64,000 nt of DNA from Lacisediminimonas profundi (GCF_008831265.1 NZ_VTTH01000001.1:186001-250000); one strand, 5' to 3'; positions 46,952 through 56,017 are shown, counted from the first letter of the stretch. Numbers and translations are program-made. The notes: generated by a model not told the origin, from the letters alone.

Positions 46952-47746
46952 CTATTGCCTTGCCCGCAGCAAGTGGTGCGCCAGTTCCGCGAAGCCGGCG
47001 CCGCACGCTGATGGCGTCACGAAACGGGGCGCTTGGGCCAGGCGGCTGGCAAAGTGCCGCACGTTGGCCATGCCGACCGACAGCGGGAAGTACCCGAACA
47101 TCGGCGCATCATTGGGCGAGTCGCCGGCAAACACGCATGCGGCGCGGTTGGCCGGGTCGTCGAGCGAGAGTCCATGGCGCTCCTGCATCAGGATGCGAGC
47201 CATGCCCAGCTTGTCGTAGTCCCCAAACCAGCCGTTGACATGGATCGAACTGACTTTGGCGCTCATGCCGGCCTGCTCCATCAGCGCGACGATGCGATCA
47301 ATGTCGTGATCATCAAGTGGCGGCACGTCTTCGCAGAAATCGATCGCCAGGTCGTACAGGCGGCAGAACTGGTCGGACGCAATGCCGGCGCCCGGCACCT
47401 CGTGCAGTATCTGTTCCTGTACTTGCACCAGCCTGCTGCGATTTGCCGCACGGGTGCTCTGGTCCAGCAGATGGCGGGTGCGCAGCCGGTTGGCCTGACG
47501 GTCGTGCCACATGGTGAAGGCGCCGTTTTCGCCAATCACTGCATCCACCGGCCACATCCGCGCAATATGGTCGCACCAGCCGGCCGGCCGGCCAGTGACG
47601 GGAATTACCCGCAGCCCGGCCTGCTGCAGGGCCTGCAGCGCGGCATAGGCAGCGGCTGTGAGCTGTCCGGCAGTGGTCAGGGTGTCGTCGATATCGGTGA
47701 ACACTGTGTGCACCCCGCGCGCATCGAGTTCTGCCAGCGGTCTCAT
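46952..47746 (-). CDS. HAD-superfamily phosphatase (type IIB)
   Basis: 264 residues, start ATG 47746 (MRPLAELDARG). Nucleophile and acid in DIDDT (Asp18, Asp20), Thr/Ser motif PVTGRPAGW, C2-type cap in the middle, and final metal motif FAGDSPNDAPMF: a Cof/sucrose-phosphatase-like hydrolase acting on small phosphate esters. Last gene of the glycerol-phosphate operon, overlapping the EEP gene by four bases. It may remove phosphate from an imported or processed glyco-phosphate (inference). Confidence 0.9.
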   Translation of the reverse strand: MRPLAELDARGVHTVFTDIDDTLTTAGQLTAAAYAALQALQQAGLRVIPVTGRPAGWCDHIARMWPVDAVIGENGAFTMWHDRQANRLRTRHLLDQSTRAANRSRLVQVQEQILHEVPGAGIASDQFCRLYDLAIDFCEDVPPLDDHDIDRIVALMEQAGMSAKVSSIHVNGWFGDYDKLGMARILMQERHGLSLDDPANRAACVFAGDSPNDAPMFGYFPLSVGMANVRHFASRLAQAPRFVTPSACGAGFAELAHHLLRARQ

Positions 47747-48597
47747 CCCAGCTCCAGCAGCAGCGGCTGGTGATCCGAATAATTGCAGTCCTGGTCGACA
47801 TGCAGGCGTTTTACGTGCGGCAACCAGTCCTCGGTGACGAACATGAAGTCGCAGGTGAACGGCTCGGGCCACTGTCCAGGGTCATACAGGCCCACGCTGT
47901 GCGGATGGGGCTGGCCGGGGTGCAGGTGCTGCCATGCGTCGACCAGTCGCGGGCCGCCGCTGTCTGGTGGCTGCTGGATGCGCTCGTGCAGCGGATCCTC
48001 CGGACGCAGGTTGAAATCGCCGGTGAGGATGGCCGCTGCCGATTGCGGCACGGCGAGGAAGGGTGTGGGGTTCAATTCCTTGCTGCGTTCGCCGCTGGCG
48101 CGCGCGCAGGCCTCTGCGTGCAGCTTGCGCACGGCGTCAACCTGCGCCGTTCTCTGGATCAACGAGTAATACTCGAGATGCGTATTCATCACCCGCACAG
48201 GACCCAGCGGGGAGTCGATTGTCACTTCCAGCAGCGTGCGCGGCATGCTGATCACTGCCGGGTCGACCGGCCACGGCAACTGGTGGCGCAGCACCCGCAA
48301 CACCGGCAGCCTGGACAGCACCATGTTGCCGAATACATGCCGCTTGCCGTCGGCGCCGATCACATCCACGCTTGCCACCGGCACGGCTGTAAAGCCGGGC
48401 AACAATCTCGCAAACGCTTCGAACTGGTTGTCGCCGCTGTTGGCGCGCAAGCCGGGATCGGGAAAGCCGGCTGCCACTTCCTGCAGGCACAGCACATCAA
48501 AATCGGCCAGCGCACGCGCGGCCTTGACGATCCGCCGGGGATCTACCTTGCCATCGGCACCGAGGGACCATTGGATGTTCCAGCTGATCAGCTTCAT
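47743..48597 (-). CDS. Endonuclease/exonuclease/phosphatase-fold hydrolase
   Basis: 284 residues, start ATG 48597 with AGGAG seven bases upstream. EEP fold: ISWNIQW, LCLQEVA (metal Glu), TGDFNLR and final SDHQPLL (catalytic His). Such enzymes cleave phosphodiesters or phosphomonoesters. No signal peptide. In classic ugp operons the diesterase is UgpQ; here this unrelated fold occupies that slot, which suggests a glycerophosphodiesterase-like job (inference). Overlaps the HAD gene, and follows the permease gene by ten bases. Confidence 0.9.
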   Translation of the reverse strand: MKLISWNIQWSLGADGKVDPRRIVKAARALADFDVLCLQEVAAGFPDPGLRANSGDNQFEAFARLLPGFTAVPVASVDVIGADGKRHVFGNMVLSRLPVLRVLRHQLPWPVDPAVISMPRTLLEVTIDSPLGPVRVMNTHLEYYSLIQRTAQVDAVRKLHAEACARASGERSKELNPTPFLAVPQSAAAILTGDFNLRPEDPLHERIQQPPDSGGPRLVDAWQHLHPGQPHPHSVGLYDPGQWPEPFTCDFMFVTEDWLPHVKRLHVDQDCNYSDHQPLLLELG

Positions 48598-48607
48598 CGG
48601 AATTCTC

Positions 48608-49429
48608 CTAGCGTATGCCGGCGCGCATGAACGACTGTACGAATTGCCGCTGGAACAGCAAGAACGCAATCAGCAGCGGCGCCGACGTCATCAGGGTGGC
48701 TGCGGTGATGATAGACCAGTCCACGCCCTGGTCGGTGGACGAGAACACTTGCAGGCCCACCGTCAGCGGCCGGGTTTCCACCGAGTTGGTAACGATCAGC
48801 GGCCAAAGGAAATTGTTCCAGTGGGTGCTGACCGACACCAGGCCGTAGGCCAGGTAGACCGGCTTGGCCAGAGGTATGTAGACTTTCCACAGAACCTGCA
48901 GCGCGCTGGCGCCTTCCATGCGCGCGGCTTCGTCGAGTTCGCGCGGCACGGACTTGAAGGTCTGGCGCAGCAGGAAGATGCCAAAGGCGGATGCGAAATA
49001 GGGCAGGCCGATTGCCAGGATGGTGTCGCGCAGGCCCAGCTTGTTCATGGTGCTGTAGTTTTCGATGATCAGCATGTCGGGCATGACCATCAGCTGCATC
49101 AGCACCAGCACGAACATCAGGTCGCTGCCACGGAAGGTGTATCGGGCGAAGGCGTAGGCGGCGGTCGTGGCCAGCGCCAATTGCGCGGCGAGGATCATCG
49201 CTACCAGTATCGTCGTGTTGAGGAAGTAGCGGGCAAAGGGCGCGGCTGACCAGGCGTTCTCGAAATTTTTCAGCGTCAGCGGCGCGTCGAGCGAGAAGCG
49301 GGTGGCGAATTCCGCGGGATGAAATGCGGTCCAGAACGCATAGGCCAGCGGCAGCATCCACAACAGGCCCAGTACCCATGCGGATGTGGTCTCCAGCCAG
49401 CGGTTCCGCGTGTCCCAAACGGTGTTCAT
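48608..49429 (-). CDS. ABC importer permease, UgpE/MalG type
   Basis: 273 residues, six hydrophobic segments, start ATG 49429 (MNTVWDTRNRW) overlapping the previous stop by four bases. The EAA loop ELDEAARMEGASALQVLWKVYIPLAKP contacts the ATPase. With the other permease it forms the membrane channel of a carbohydrate-uptake-1 type importer, probably for glycerol-3-phosphate or a glycerophosphodiester, judging from the glpD neighbour. Confidence 0.93.
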   Translation of the reverse strand: MNTVWDTRNRWLETTSAWVLGLLWMLPLAYAFWTAFHPAEFATRFSLDAPLTLKNFENAWSAAPFARYFLNTTILVAMILAAQLALATTAAYAFARYTFRGSDLMFVLVLMQLMVMPDMLIIENYSTMNKLGLRDTILAIGLPYFASAFGIFLLRQTFKSVPRELDEAARMEGASALQVLWKVYIPLAKPVYLAYGLVSVSTHWNNFLWPLIVTNSVETRPLTVGLQVFSSTDQGVDWSIITAATLMTSAPLLIAFLLFQRQFVQSFMRAGIR

Positions 49430-50307
49430 TGGTAGTGTGTCCTGCGGTCGAGGAATCGGAATTTGACGATGGCGACCAGCGCCAGCACCCCCAGCAGCAC
49501 CACGGTCAGCGCCGCCGCATACGAGGAATCCCAGTAGCCGAAGCCGATCTCGTAAATGTAGTACAGCAGCAGGGAGCTGGCATTGTCCGGTCCGCCCCTG
49601 GTCATCACCATGATATGGTCGACCAGGCGGAACGAATTGATCAGCGCGTTGATCAGCACGAACAGCGTTGTCGGCATCAGCAACGGGAACTGGACGCGCC
49701 AGAAATATTGCCAGCGCGATGCGCCCTCGAGGCTCGCGGCCTCGGCCAGTGTCGGCGAAATTCCTTGTAGCGCGGCCAGGTAGAAAATCATGAAGAAGCC
49801 GGCTTCCTTCCATATCGCCACCACCATCACCGCCCACAGCGCGGTATCGGGATTGCCGAGCCAGTTCTGCGATGGCAGGCCGATCGACTGCGTGACCTGC
49901 TCCAGCAGGCCATATTGCGGCGTATAGAAAAACAGCCAGATGTTTGCCACGGCAATCATCGGCAGCACGGTCGGGGTGAAGTAGGCCAGCCGCAACACGC
50001 CGCGCCCGGGCAGCTTGTCGTTGACCCACAATGCCATCGCGATCGACAACCCGATGGCGACCGGTATGGTGACCAGCGCGTAGAGCAGGTTGTTCTTCAA
50101 TGCCTGCCAGAACACCGGATCGTTCATCAGCAGGACGTAATTTTCTGCGCCGACGAATGCCGACGGCCGGTTCGCCTTCGGCGTGGAAAAGAAACTGTCC
50201 CAGATGGTGGCGACAGCCGGATAGTGGGTAAAGGCGACCAGCAACAGCATGGCCGGCAACAGCAGCAGCCAGGGGGTGACGGGAAAAGGGGCGTTGCGCT
50301 TGGTCAT
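49426..50307 (-). CDS. ABC importer permease, UgpA/MalF type
   Basis: 293 residues, six to seven hydrophobic segments, EAA loop TLAEAASLEGASRWQYFWRV near residue 190. ATG 50307 (MTKRNAPF) is preferred over TTG 50313. Forms the heterodimeric pore with the following permease. A REP-like hairpin separates it from the binding-protein gene upstream. Confidence 0.93.
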   Translation of the reverse strand: MTKRNAPFPVTPWLLLLPAMLLLVAFTHYPAVATIWDSFFSTPKANRPSAFVGAENYVLLMNDPVFWQALKNNLLYALVTIPVAIGLSIAMALWVNDKLPGRGVLRLAYFTPTVLPMIAVANIWLFFYTPQYGLLEQVTQSIGLPSQNWLGNPDTALWAVMVVAIWKEAGFFMIFYLAALQGISPTLAEAASLEGASRWQYFWRVQFPLLMPTTLFVLINALINSFRLVDHIMVMTRGGPDNASSLLLYYIYEIGFGYWDSSYAAALTVVLLGVLALVAIVKFRFLDRRTHYQ

Positions 50308-50390
50308 ATTCAATCTGCGTCCATCCCGATCTCGCGCATCAAGGGGAGGGTCGGGATCGGGATCGGGTCCACGAACTCTATGTCACGCCC

Positions 50391-50425
50391 GTGTTCACCT
50401 TCTCCGGCAAGGGGAGGGTGAACAC
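50391..50425 (-). other. Stem-loop between binding-protein and permease genes
   Basis: Imperfect 15-bp stem GTGTTCACCTTCTCC / GGGGAGGGTGAACAC with a GGCAA loop. Lies in the 166-bp gap between the solute-binding gene and the first permease. Such hairpins often stabilise upstream mRNA so that the binding protein is made in excess, as with malE-malF; that role is inferred. Confidence 0.6.
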
Positions 50426-50473
50426 AGGGACAGCGATCCGCCAACGACTCGCCAGCGGACACCATCTACAGGA

Positions 50474-51769
50474 TCAGCGACCCGCCGCGCGCAGGATGCG
50501 CACCGACTCGCGTTGCGCATCCTTCAGCGCCACTTCCGGTGTTTTCGTCCCAGACAGCGCAGCCTGCAAGTTGTCGTTCAAGGCCTTGGTCACGCGCTGG
50601 TTGTCATGCGTTGACAGCTCGGCGACGCTGTATTGCAACTGGTCGCGCGCCACGCCTGCCGCCGGAACGTCTTGCAGGTATTTCTTCATTTCCGGCGTTT
50701 CCCACGCATCCGGGCGGGTTGCAACATAACCGGTGGCGATGCTCCAGCGTGCATTGCGCGCCGGTTCGGTGGTCCACTTGATGAACTTCATCGCGGCCTT
50801 CTGTTGTTCAGGCGTGGATTTGTTGAACATGTAGAAATTGCCGCCGCCGGTCGGGCTGCCCGGGTGCTTGGCTGCCGGCAGCATCGCCACGCCAAACGGG
50901 AACTTGGCGTTGGTGCGGATGTTGGTCAGGTTGCCGGTGGTGGTCCAGACGATGGCAGCTTTCTGTTCCAGGAAATCCTTGGGCGTGGTGCCCCATTCGA
51001 TCACGCCCTTGGGCATCACCTTGTGCTTGTGTCCCAGGTCGACCCAGTATTGCAGCGCCTGCACTGCGCCCGGCTTGTCGAACCAGGTTTCGGTGCCGGC
51101 TGCGTTCATCAGGATGGTGTCGTTGGGCGTGGTCAGGCCCTGGAACATCCAGTACGCGAAGCCGGTCGACGGAATCTTGACGCCCCATTGCGTGACGTTG
51201 CCACTGGCATCGGCCTTGGTCAGCTTTTTCGCAGTATCGACCAGTTCATTCCAGTTGGCGGGCGCCTTGTCGGGATTCAGGCCGGCTTCCTTGAACGCAT
51301 TCTTGTTCCAGTACATGACGATGGTCGAGCGCTGGAACGGAATGCCATAGGTCTTGCCGCCGGTCTGGCTGTTTTGCATGAAGCTCTTGTAGAAACCGCC
51401 GATCCAGGCCTTGTCGGCGGGCGTGTTGGCGACGGTGTCGAAAGGCACGATCGCGCCTTCGTCGATCAGCGTGAACAGGTCGGTCGACAGCAGCACCGCC
51501 AGCGTCGGCGGGGTGCCGCTCTTGGATGCGGTCAGCGCCTTGACCAGGCTCTCCTGGTAGGTGCCGGCATAGACGGCCTTGATCTTCACGTCCGGATTCG
51601 CCTTCTCGAACTCCGCCACCATCGCGTCGATGGTCTGGGTCACCGGACCGCCCACTGCGACCGGATAGTAAAACGAGATTTCGACCGGATTGGCAGCCAA
51701 CGCGGGCGAGATGCCGATTGCTGCACCGGCGGCCAGGCCAGCTACTGTCGTGATGAACTTCCTGCGCAT
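50474..51769 (-). CDS. ABC importer solute-binding protein, UgpB-like
   Basis: 431 residues. Signal peptide 1-26 (ends SPALAA); family 1 solute-binding fold with YAGTYQESLVKAL resembling UgpB's YKGNYEQNL and the usual GGGNFYMFN segment. It delivers a ligand, probably sn-glycerol-3-phosphate or a glycerophosphodiester, to the permeases. The N-terminal FYYPVAVGGPVTQTID differs from the E. coli WHSMxG region, so a related ligand remains possible. Start ATG 51769. Confidence 0.9.
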   Translation of the reverse strand: MRRKFITTVAGLAAGAAIGISPALAANPVEISFYYPVAVGGPVTQTIDAMVAEFEKANPDVKIKAVYAGTYQESLVKALTASKSGTPPTLAVLLSTDLFTLIDEGAIVPFDTVANTPADKAWIGGFYKSFMQNSQTGGKTYGIPFQRSTIVMYWNKNAFKEAGLNPDKAPANWNELVDTAKKLTKADASGNVTQWGVKIPSTGFAYWMFQGLTTPNDTILMNAAGTETWFDKPGAVQALQYWVDLGHKHKVMPKGVIEWGTTPKDFLEQKAAIVWTTTGNLTNIRTNAKFPFGVAMLPAAKHPGSPTGGGNFYMFNKSTPEQQKAAMKFIKWTTEPARNARWSIATGYVATRPDAWETPEMKKYLQDVPAAGVARDQLQYSVAELSTHDNQRVTKALNDNLQAALSGTKTPEVALKDAQRESVRILRAAGR

Positions 51770-51784
51770 GATGTATTCCTATTT

Positions 51785-52858
51785 TTAAACGGTCGCTGCC
51801 TCCCTTGCCAGGTCGGGCGAGCAGCGCAAGCCGTTTTCTGCGTCAAAAAAATATTGATGGGTGGTGTCCCATCCCAGTTGCACCTTGCTGCCCGGCTCAA
51901 GCACAACTTGTCCGGGCACGCGTACCAGCAGCGACGCATTACCGATTGCGGCGCCGACGATGGTGTCTGCGCCAAAATACTCGACGGTGGTGACAGTAGC
52001 GTGACAGCCGCGATCGACCAGACGGATATGTTCGGGACGAAGGCCCAGTAACAGCCGCCGCTCCTGGCCGGGCACGATTGCCGGCCCGCCGCTGCCTGCT
52101 ATCGACAGGCCGCATGCGGCCGGTGCCAGCGGCAGGATGTTCATCGGCGGCGTGCCGATGAAGCGCCCTCCGAATACCGATGTCGGTTGCGCGTACAGCG
52201 TGGCTGGCGGCGCGTCCTGTTCGATCAGGCCGTCGCGCAGCAGGATTACCTGGTCTGCCATGCTCATGGCCTCGGTCTGGTCGTGCGTCACATAGACCAT
52301 GGTGATGCCGAGTTGCTGCTGGAGCGCGCGGATTTCGCGCCGCATCTCCTGCCGCAGTTGCGCGTCCAGGTTCGACAGCGGTTCATCCATCAGGCAGACG
52401 TCGGTCTCGGCGATGATCGCGCGTCCCAGCGCAACCCGTTGCTGCTGGCCGCCGGAGAGCTGGCTTGGGCGGCGGTCGAGATACGGGCCCAGTCCCAGCA
52501 TGTCGGCGACGCGTTTCAGCCGCGCAGCGAAATCTTTCTCCGGTTCGCGCCGCACGCGCAGGCCGAACAGGATGTTCTCGCCCACCGTCAGGTGCGGAAA
52601 CAGCGCATACGACTGGAATACCATTGCGATTTTGCGCTCGGATGGCGGCAGGCCGGTGACGTCGCGCCCGCCGATCGTGATGGTGCCCGTGCTCGGGGTG
52701 TCAAGGCCGGCAATCAGGCGCAAGGTGGTGGACTTGCCGCAGCCGGATGGCCCCAGCAGCACGGTGAAGCTGCCGGATCGAACCGTGAAATCGATCCCCT
52801 TGACTGCCTTGGATGTGCCCCAGCTTTTCGTGATGCCTGCAAGTGTGATGTCTGCCAT
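51785..52858 (-). CDS. ABC importer ATP-binding protein, UgpC/MalK type
   Basis: 357 residues. Walker A GPSGCGKST at 36-44, Q-loop in VFQSYALFPH, signature [14 protein letters not shown], Walker B CLMDEPLSNLD, then a C-terminal regulatory OB-type domain (LLLGLRPEHIRLV). ATG 52858 shares its A with the glpD stop TGA (52858-52860), indicating tight coupling. The NBD of this importer; MalK-type ATPases can be shared by several importers. Confidence 0.93.
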   Translation of the reverse strand: MADITLAGITKSWGTSKAVKGIDFTVRSGSFTVLLGPSGCGKSTTLRLIAGLDTPSTGTITIGGRDVTGLPPSERKIAMVFQSYALFPHLTVGENILFGLRVRREPEKDFAARLKRVADMLGLGPYLDRRPSQLSGGQQQRVALGRAIIAETDVCLMDEPLSNLDAQLRQEMRREIRALQQQLGITMVYVTHDQTEAMSMADQVILLRDGLIEQDAPPATLYAQPTSVFGGRFIGTPPMNILPLAPAACGLSIAGSGGPAIVPGQERRLLLGLRPEHIRLVDRGCHATVTTVEYFGADTIVGAAIGNASLLVRVPGQVVLEPGSKVQLGWDTTHQYFFDAENGLRCSPDLAREAATV

Positions 52859-54396
52859 CAGGTTTCTCCGGATTCGGTTGTGGTCATCGCGCGGCCGGCG
52901 TGTGCGTGGTCGAACCAGTCCGCGAATGCTGCGCGTTCCGCGGGCTGCATGTGCAGCCCGCATTTGGTGCGCCGCCATAGCACGTCGTCGGCACTGGCAG
53001 CCCATTCATGTTTTACCAGGTGCGTCACCTCGCGCTCGCTCAGTCCGCCGCCGAAATCCCGTCCCAGGTCGGAAAATGAGCGGGCGTCATCCAGGATCGC
53101 GTGCGCCAGCAGGCCATGCCGCGCAAAGAGCGTCGCCAGCCACTGGGCCGGCAGGCCCGGATAGCGTTGCTGCAAGCGCCGCAGTTGAACCGCGCGCTCG
53201 GTTGGCGGGAATTCTCCGCCGGGAAGCGGCTCCGTCGCGGTCCATGGATCCGCCGCACCAGGAATCCATTGCGCCAGCTTGCTCAAGCTCGCCTCCGCCA
53301 GTCGCCGGTAAGTGGTGATCTTGCCGCCATAGATCGACAGTAGCGGCAGTCCGCTACCTTCATCCAGGGCGAGCGTGTAATCGCGGGTGATGGCGGACGG
53401 GTTGTCCGATTCGTCGTCGAACAGCGGACGCACGCCAGCGTAGCGCCAGGCGATTTGCCCGGCGTCGACCGGCCGCGCCAGATAGCGGTTCACCGCGCGC
53501 AGCAGATAGGCTTCCTCATGCGGCGCGACCTGCACGCCATGATCCATGTTTTCCTGCGCGACATCGGTGGTGCCGATCAGCGTGAACTCGCCTTCGTAGG
53601 GGATCATGAACACGATGCGGCGGTCATCATTCTGCAATATGTATGCATGCTCGCCGTCGTACAGGCGGGGCACCACGATATGGCTGCCGCGCACCAGCCT
53701 GACGGCCGAGCCCTGCCTGTTGCGGCTGCTGTGTGCAAGTTGTTCGACCTGGCCGACCCAGGGACCGGCGGCATTCACCAGCGTACGGCTGGTGAGGATG
53801 CGAGTGGCGCCGCTTGCATCGGCCACCGTGCAATGCCAGAGTCCGTCGCTGCGGCGGGCATCCAGCAGCCGGGTGCGGGCAAATATCTCCGCCCCGTGCT
53901 GCTGTGCGCTGCGCAAATTGAGTATCACCAGGCGGGCATCGTCGACCCAGGCGTCGGAATAGACAAAGCCGTCGTGGAGTTGCGGCGAGAGACCGGCCCC
54001 CCATCGGGTACCGGAAAGCTTTACGGATGCCGATTTCGGCAAGGAGTTTCGCCCGCCAAGCCGGTCGTACAGCCAGAGGCCGGTCCGGATCATCCAGCGG
54101 GGCCGCAATTCCCTGACGTGCGGCATCACGAAGCGCAGCGGCCACGCAATGTGCGGCGCGATGGCCAGCAGGTTCTCGCGCTCGGCCAGCGCCTCCGCCA
54201 CCAGCCTGAATTCGTAATATTCCAGGTAGCGCAAGCCGCCATGGATCAGCTTGGTGCTGGCCGATGAGGTGGCGCCGGCGAAATCGTTCGCCTCGCACAG
54301 CCCCACTCGCAGGCCGCGACCTGCGGCGTCGCGCGCGATGCCGGCGCCATTGATGCCGCCGCCGACAATCAACAGGTCAAATGGCGGCATGTTCAT
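52858..54396 (-). CDS. glpD: Aerobic glycerol-3-phosphate dehydrogenase
   Basis: 512-residue FAD flavoprotein at the inner-membrane surface, oxidising sn-glycerol-3-phosphate to dihydroxyacetone phosphate and passing electrons to ubiquinone. FAD-binding GGGINGAGIARDAAGRGL at the N-terminus, ATSSASTKLIHGGLRYLE next (typical), C-terminal DAO domain with TTYRRLAE. Length equals E. coli GlpD (501) within a few residues. Start overlaps the regulator stop by four bases, so it is the first metabolic gene of the operon. Confidence 0.95.
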   Translation of the reverse strand: MNMPPFDLLIVGGGINGAGIARDAAGRGLRVGLCEANDFAGATSSASTKLIHGGLRYLEYYEFRLVAEALAERENLLAIAPHIAWPLRFVMPHVRELRPRWMIRTGLWLYDRLGGRNSLPKSASVKLSGTRWGAGLSPQLHDGFVYSDAWVDDARLVILNLRSAQQHGAEIFARTRLLDARRSDGLWHCTVADASGATRILTSRTLVNAAGPWVGQVEQLAHSSRNRQGSAVRLVRGSHIVVPRLYDGEHAYILQNDDRRIVFMIPYEGEFTLIGTTDVAQENMDHGVQVAPHEEAYLLRAVNRYLARPVDAGQIAWRYAGVRPLFDDESDNPSAITRDYTLALDEGSGLPLLSIYGGKITTYRRLAEASLSKLAQWIPGAADPWTATEPLPGGEFPPTERAVQLRRLQQRYPGLPAQWLATLFARHGLLAHAILDDARSFSDLGRDFGGGLSEREVTHLVKHEWAASADDVLWRRTKCGLHMQPAERAAFADWFDHAHAGRAMTTTESGET

Positions 54397-55400
54397 CGGG
54401 TACGGACTTTCTTCTTGCTGGCGGCGGGCATGGTCTCGTCGGGTTCATCCAGCAGTGCGCTGGCACTAGGTTCATCGATCACCAGTTCGTTGATCAGCTT
54501 GCCGCGCAATGCGGCGCGCAGGCCGCGCAGCTTGCCCTGCCCGGCCACCACGCACATCGAGTGCGGCGCGCGCTGGAAGCGATCCAGTTCCGGCCCGCTG
54601 CTGCGCGCATTCATGTCCATGCCTTGCCAGCTGCCGTCTTCGCGGAAGAATACGGTGGCGATGTCGCCTGCCATGCCGTCGGCCTGCAGGCGACGGGTGT
54701 CCGCTGCGCTCAGGTAGCCGCCGGTATGCACGAGGCTGCCGGTTTCCGCCGCGCCGATCGAGAACAGCAGGACCTCAGCGCGGTCCTGCAGGCGGCGCAG
54801 GTGTTGCACGCTGCGTTCGCGCCATAGCGCTTCCCGCGTCTGGGCGTAATCGAAGAATGCCGGTACCGGGAAGCTGTGGGCGCGGCCGCCATAGTTTTGC
54901 GCAAAACGCATCACCAGCGATTCACCGAAAGCATTCACCATGCCTTCGCCCGTGCCGGAGCCGTTGAGCTGGACCACCTCGATGTTGGCAAGCTGGCGCG
55001 GACTCAGCTGGCCGGCGATCGCTTCGACTGTCTTGCCCCAGGCGATCCCAAGCACGGTGCCGGAGGCCATCAAGGTGTTCAGGTGCGCGGCAGCCTGGCG
55101 GGCGACACGCTGCAGGACGTCGCTATCGGGAATGCCGGCGGGAACCGGCACCACCAGTGCGCGCTTGAGCTTGAATTTCTTCAGCAGCCGGCTCTCGACC
55201 GATTGCGGATGGGCTTGCGGATCGTGCACGCGGATTTCGACCAGGCCATTTTCGGATGCATAAGTCAGCAGCCGGGACACGGTCGCGCGCGAGGTGCCCA
55301 TTTCTTCTGCAATGGCAGCGGTTGTCATGCGCTCGTAGTAATACAAGCGGGCAACGTGGACTGCGGCGTGGACGGTGTCGGAATGAGTCGGGTTGCGCAT
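54393..55400 (-). CDS. SorC/DeoR-type sugar-binding transcriptional regulator
   Basis: 335 residues: N-terminal helix-turn-helix (about residues 22-48, TTAAIAEEMGTSRATVSRLL) and a C-terminal sugar-phosphate-binding domain (GIAWGKTVEAI, SIGAAETGS) of the SorC family, whose members sense phosphorylated sugars. It heads an operon encoding glpD, an ABC importer and two hydrolases, so its effector may be a glycerol- or sugar-phosphate. Two TGAAC-N4-GTTCA palindromes lie directly before its ATG. No Shine-Dalgarno precedes the ATG; the mRNA may be leaderless. Confidence 0.92.
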   Translation of the reverse strand: MRNPTHSDTVHAAVHVARLYYYERMTTAAIAEEMGTSRATVSRLLTYASENGLVEIRVHDPQAHPQSVESRLLKKFKLKRALVVPVPAGIPDSDVLQRVARQAAAHLNTLMASGTVLGIAWGKTVEAIAGQLSPRQLANIEVVQLNGSGTGEGMVNAFGESLVMRFAQNYGGRAHSFPVPAFFDYAQTREALWRERSVQHLRRLQDRAEVLLFSIGAAETGSLVHTGGYLSAADTRRLQADGMAGDIATVFFREDGSWQGMDMNARSSGPELDRFQRAPHSMCVVAGQGKLRGLRAALRGKLINELVIDEPSASALLDEPDETMPAASKKKVRTR

Positions 55401-55404
55401 GGTC

Positions 55405-55439
55405 TGAACAGATGTTCATTATCACTGAACGAATGTTCA
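55405..55439 (-). promoter_or_regulatory. Twin palindromic operator over the operon promoter
   Basis: Two 14-bp sites, TGAACAGATGTTCA (55405-55418) and TGAACGAATGTTCA (55426-55439), each with perfect TGAAC/GTTCA arms. Centres are 21 bp apart, two helical turns. A -10-like GATAAT on the minus strand (plus 55418-55423) lies between them. The downstream regulator is the likely ligand, giving autoregulation of the whole operon. Confidence 0.75.
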
Positions 55440-55597
55440 AGCCTAACCGCTTTTTACCGATCGGGCAATATTTTCAGATATGCTGGGCGAGTGGATGTCG
55501 GGGGAGAGGTGACGCAGTGGCGCGCTCATCTGCGGCGGCCAGGGAGCAGGCGGGTGGCACCTGGCCAACCCGCCCTGCAGCAACGGGAAGTGCCGGA

Positions 55598-56017
55598 TCA
55601 GTCCCGCGAAAACGCCTTGCCGGAGAAGTCGACGGTGACCAGGGTGCCGTCCATTTTCCCCATGCCCGGTGAATTGACCGGCATGCCAGGCACAGCCAGC
55701 CCTTTGACCTTGGGCTGGTCGATCAACTTGCGCACCGCGGTGGCCGGCACGTGGCCTTCAATGATTTGCCCTGACTTGTCGACCACTGCCGTGTGGCAGC
55801 TCTCGAACTTCGCGGGCACCGCATATTTTTTCTTGATGGCAGCAAGGTCGCCTGTGTCGACTGCCTTGACCTTGTAGCCGTTCTGGCGCAGGTGGTCGAT
55901 CCATGCGGTACAGCAGCCGCAGTCCGGATCTTTGTAGACGGTGATGTTTTCGTTGGCAGCGTGTGCCAGGGCAGATGACGCCAGCAGGGTGGCGAGCAGT
56001 AAGTGTTTTGGTTTCAT
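55598..56017 (-). CDS. DUF411 metal-binding periplasmic protein
   Basis: 139 residues, start ATG 56017 with AGGAAA upstream. Signal peptide 1-20, then VYKDPDCGCC with Cys33, Cys35 and Cys36, the DUF411 metal-binding motif, plus KFESCHTAVVD. Family members are linked to copper and other metal handling in the periplasm. No other metal genes adjoin it; it stands between the SorC operon and the PA2779-like gene. Confidence 0.9.
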   Translation of the reverse strand: MKPKHLLLATLLASSALAHAANENITVYKDPDCGCCTAWIDHLRQNGYKVKAVDTGDLAAIKKKYAVPAKFESCHTAVVDKSGQIIEGHVPATAVRKLIDQPKVKGLAVPGMPVNSPGMGKMDGTLVTVDFSGKAFSRD

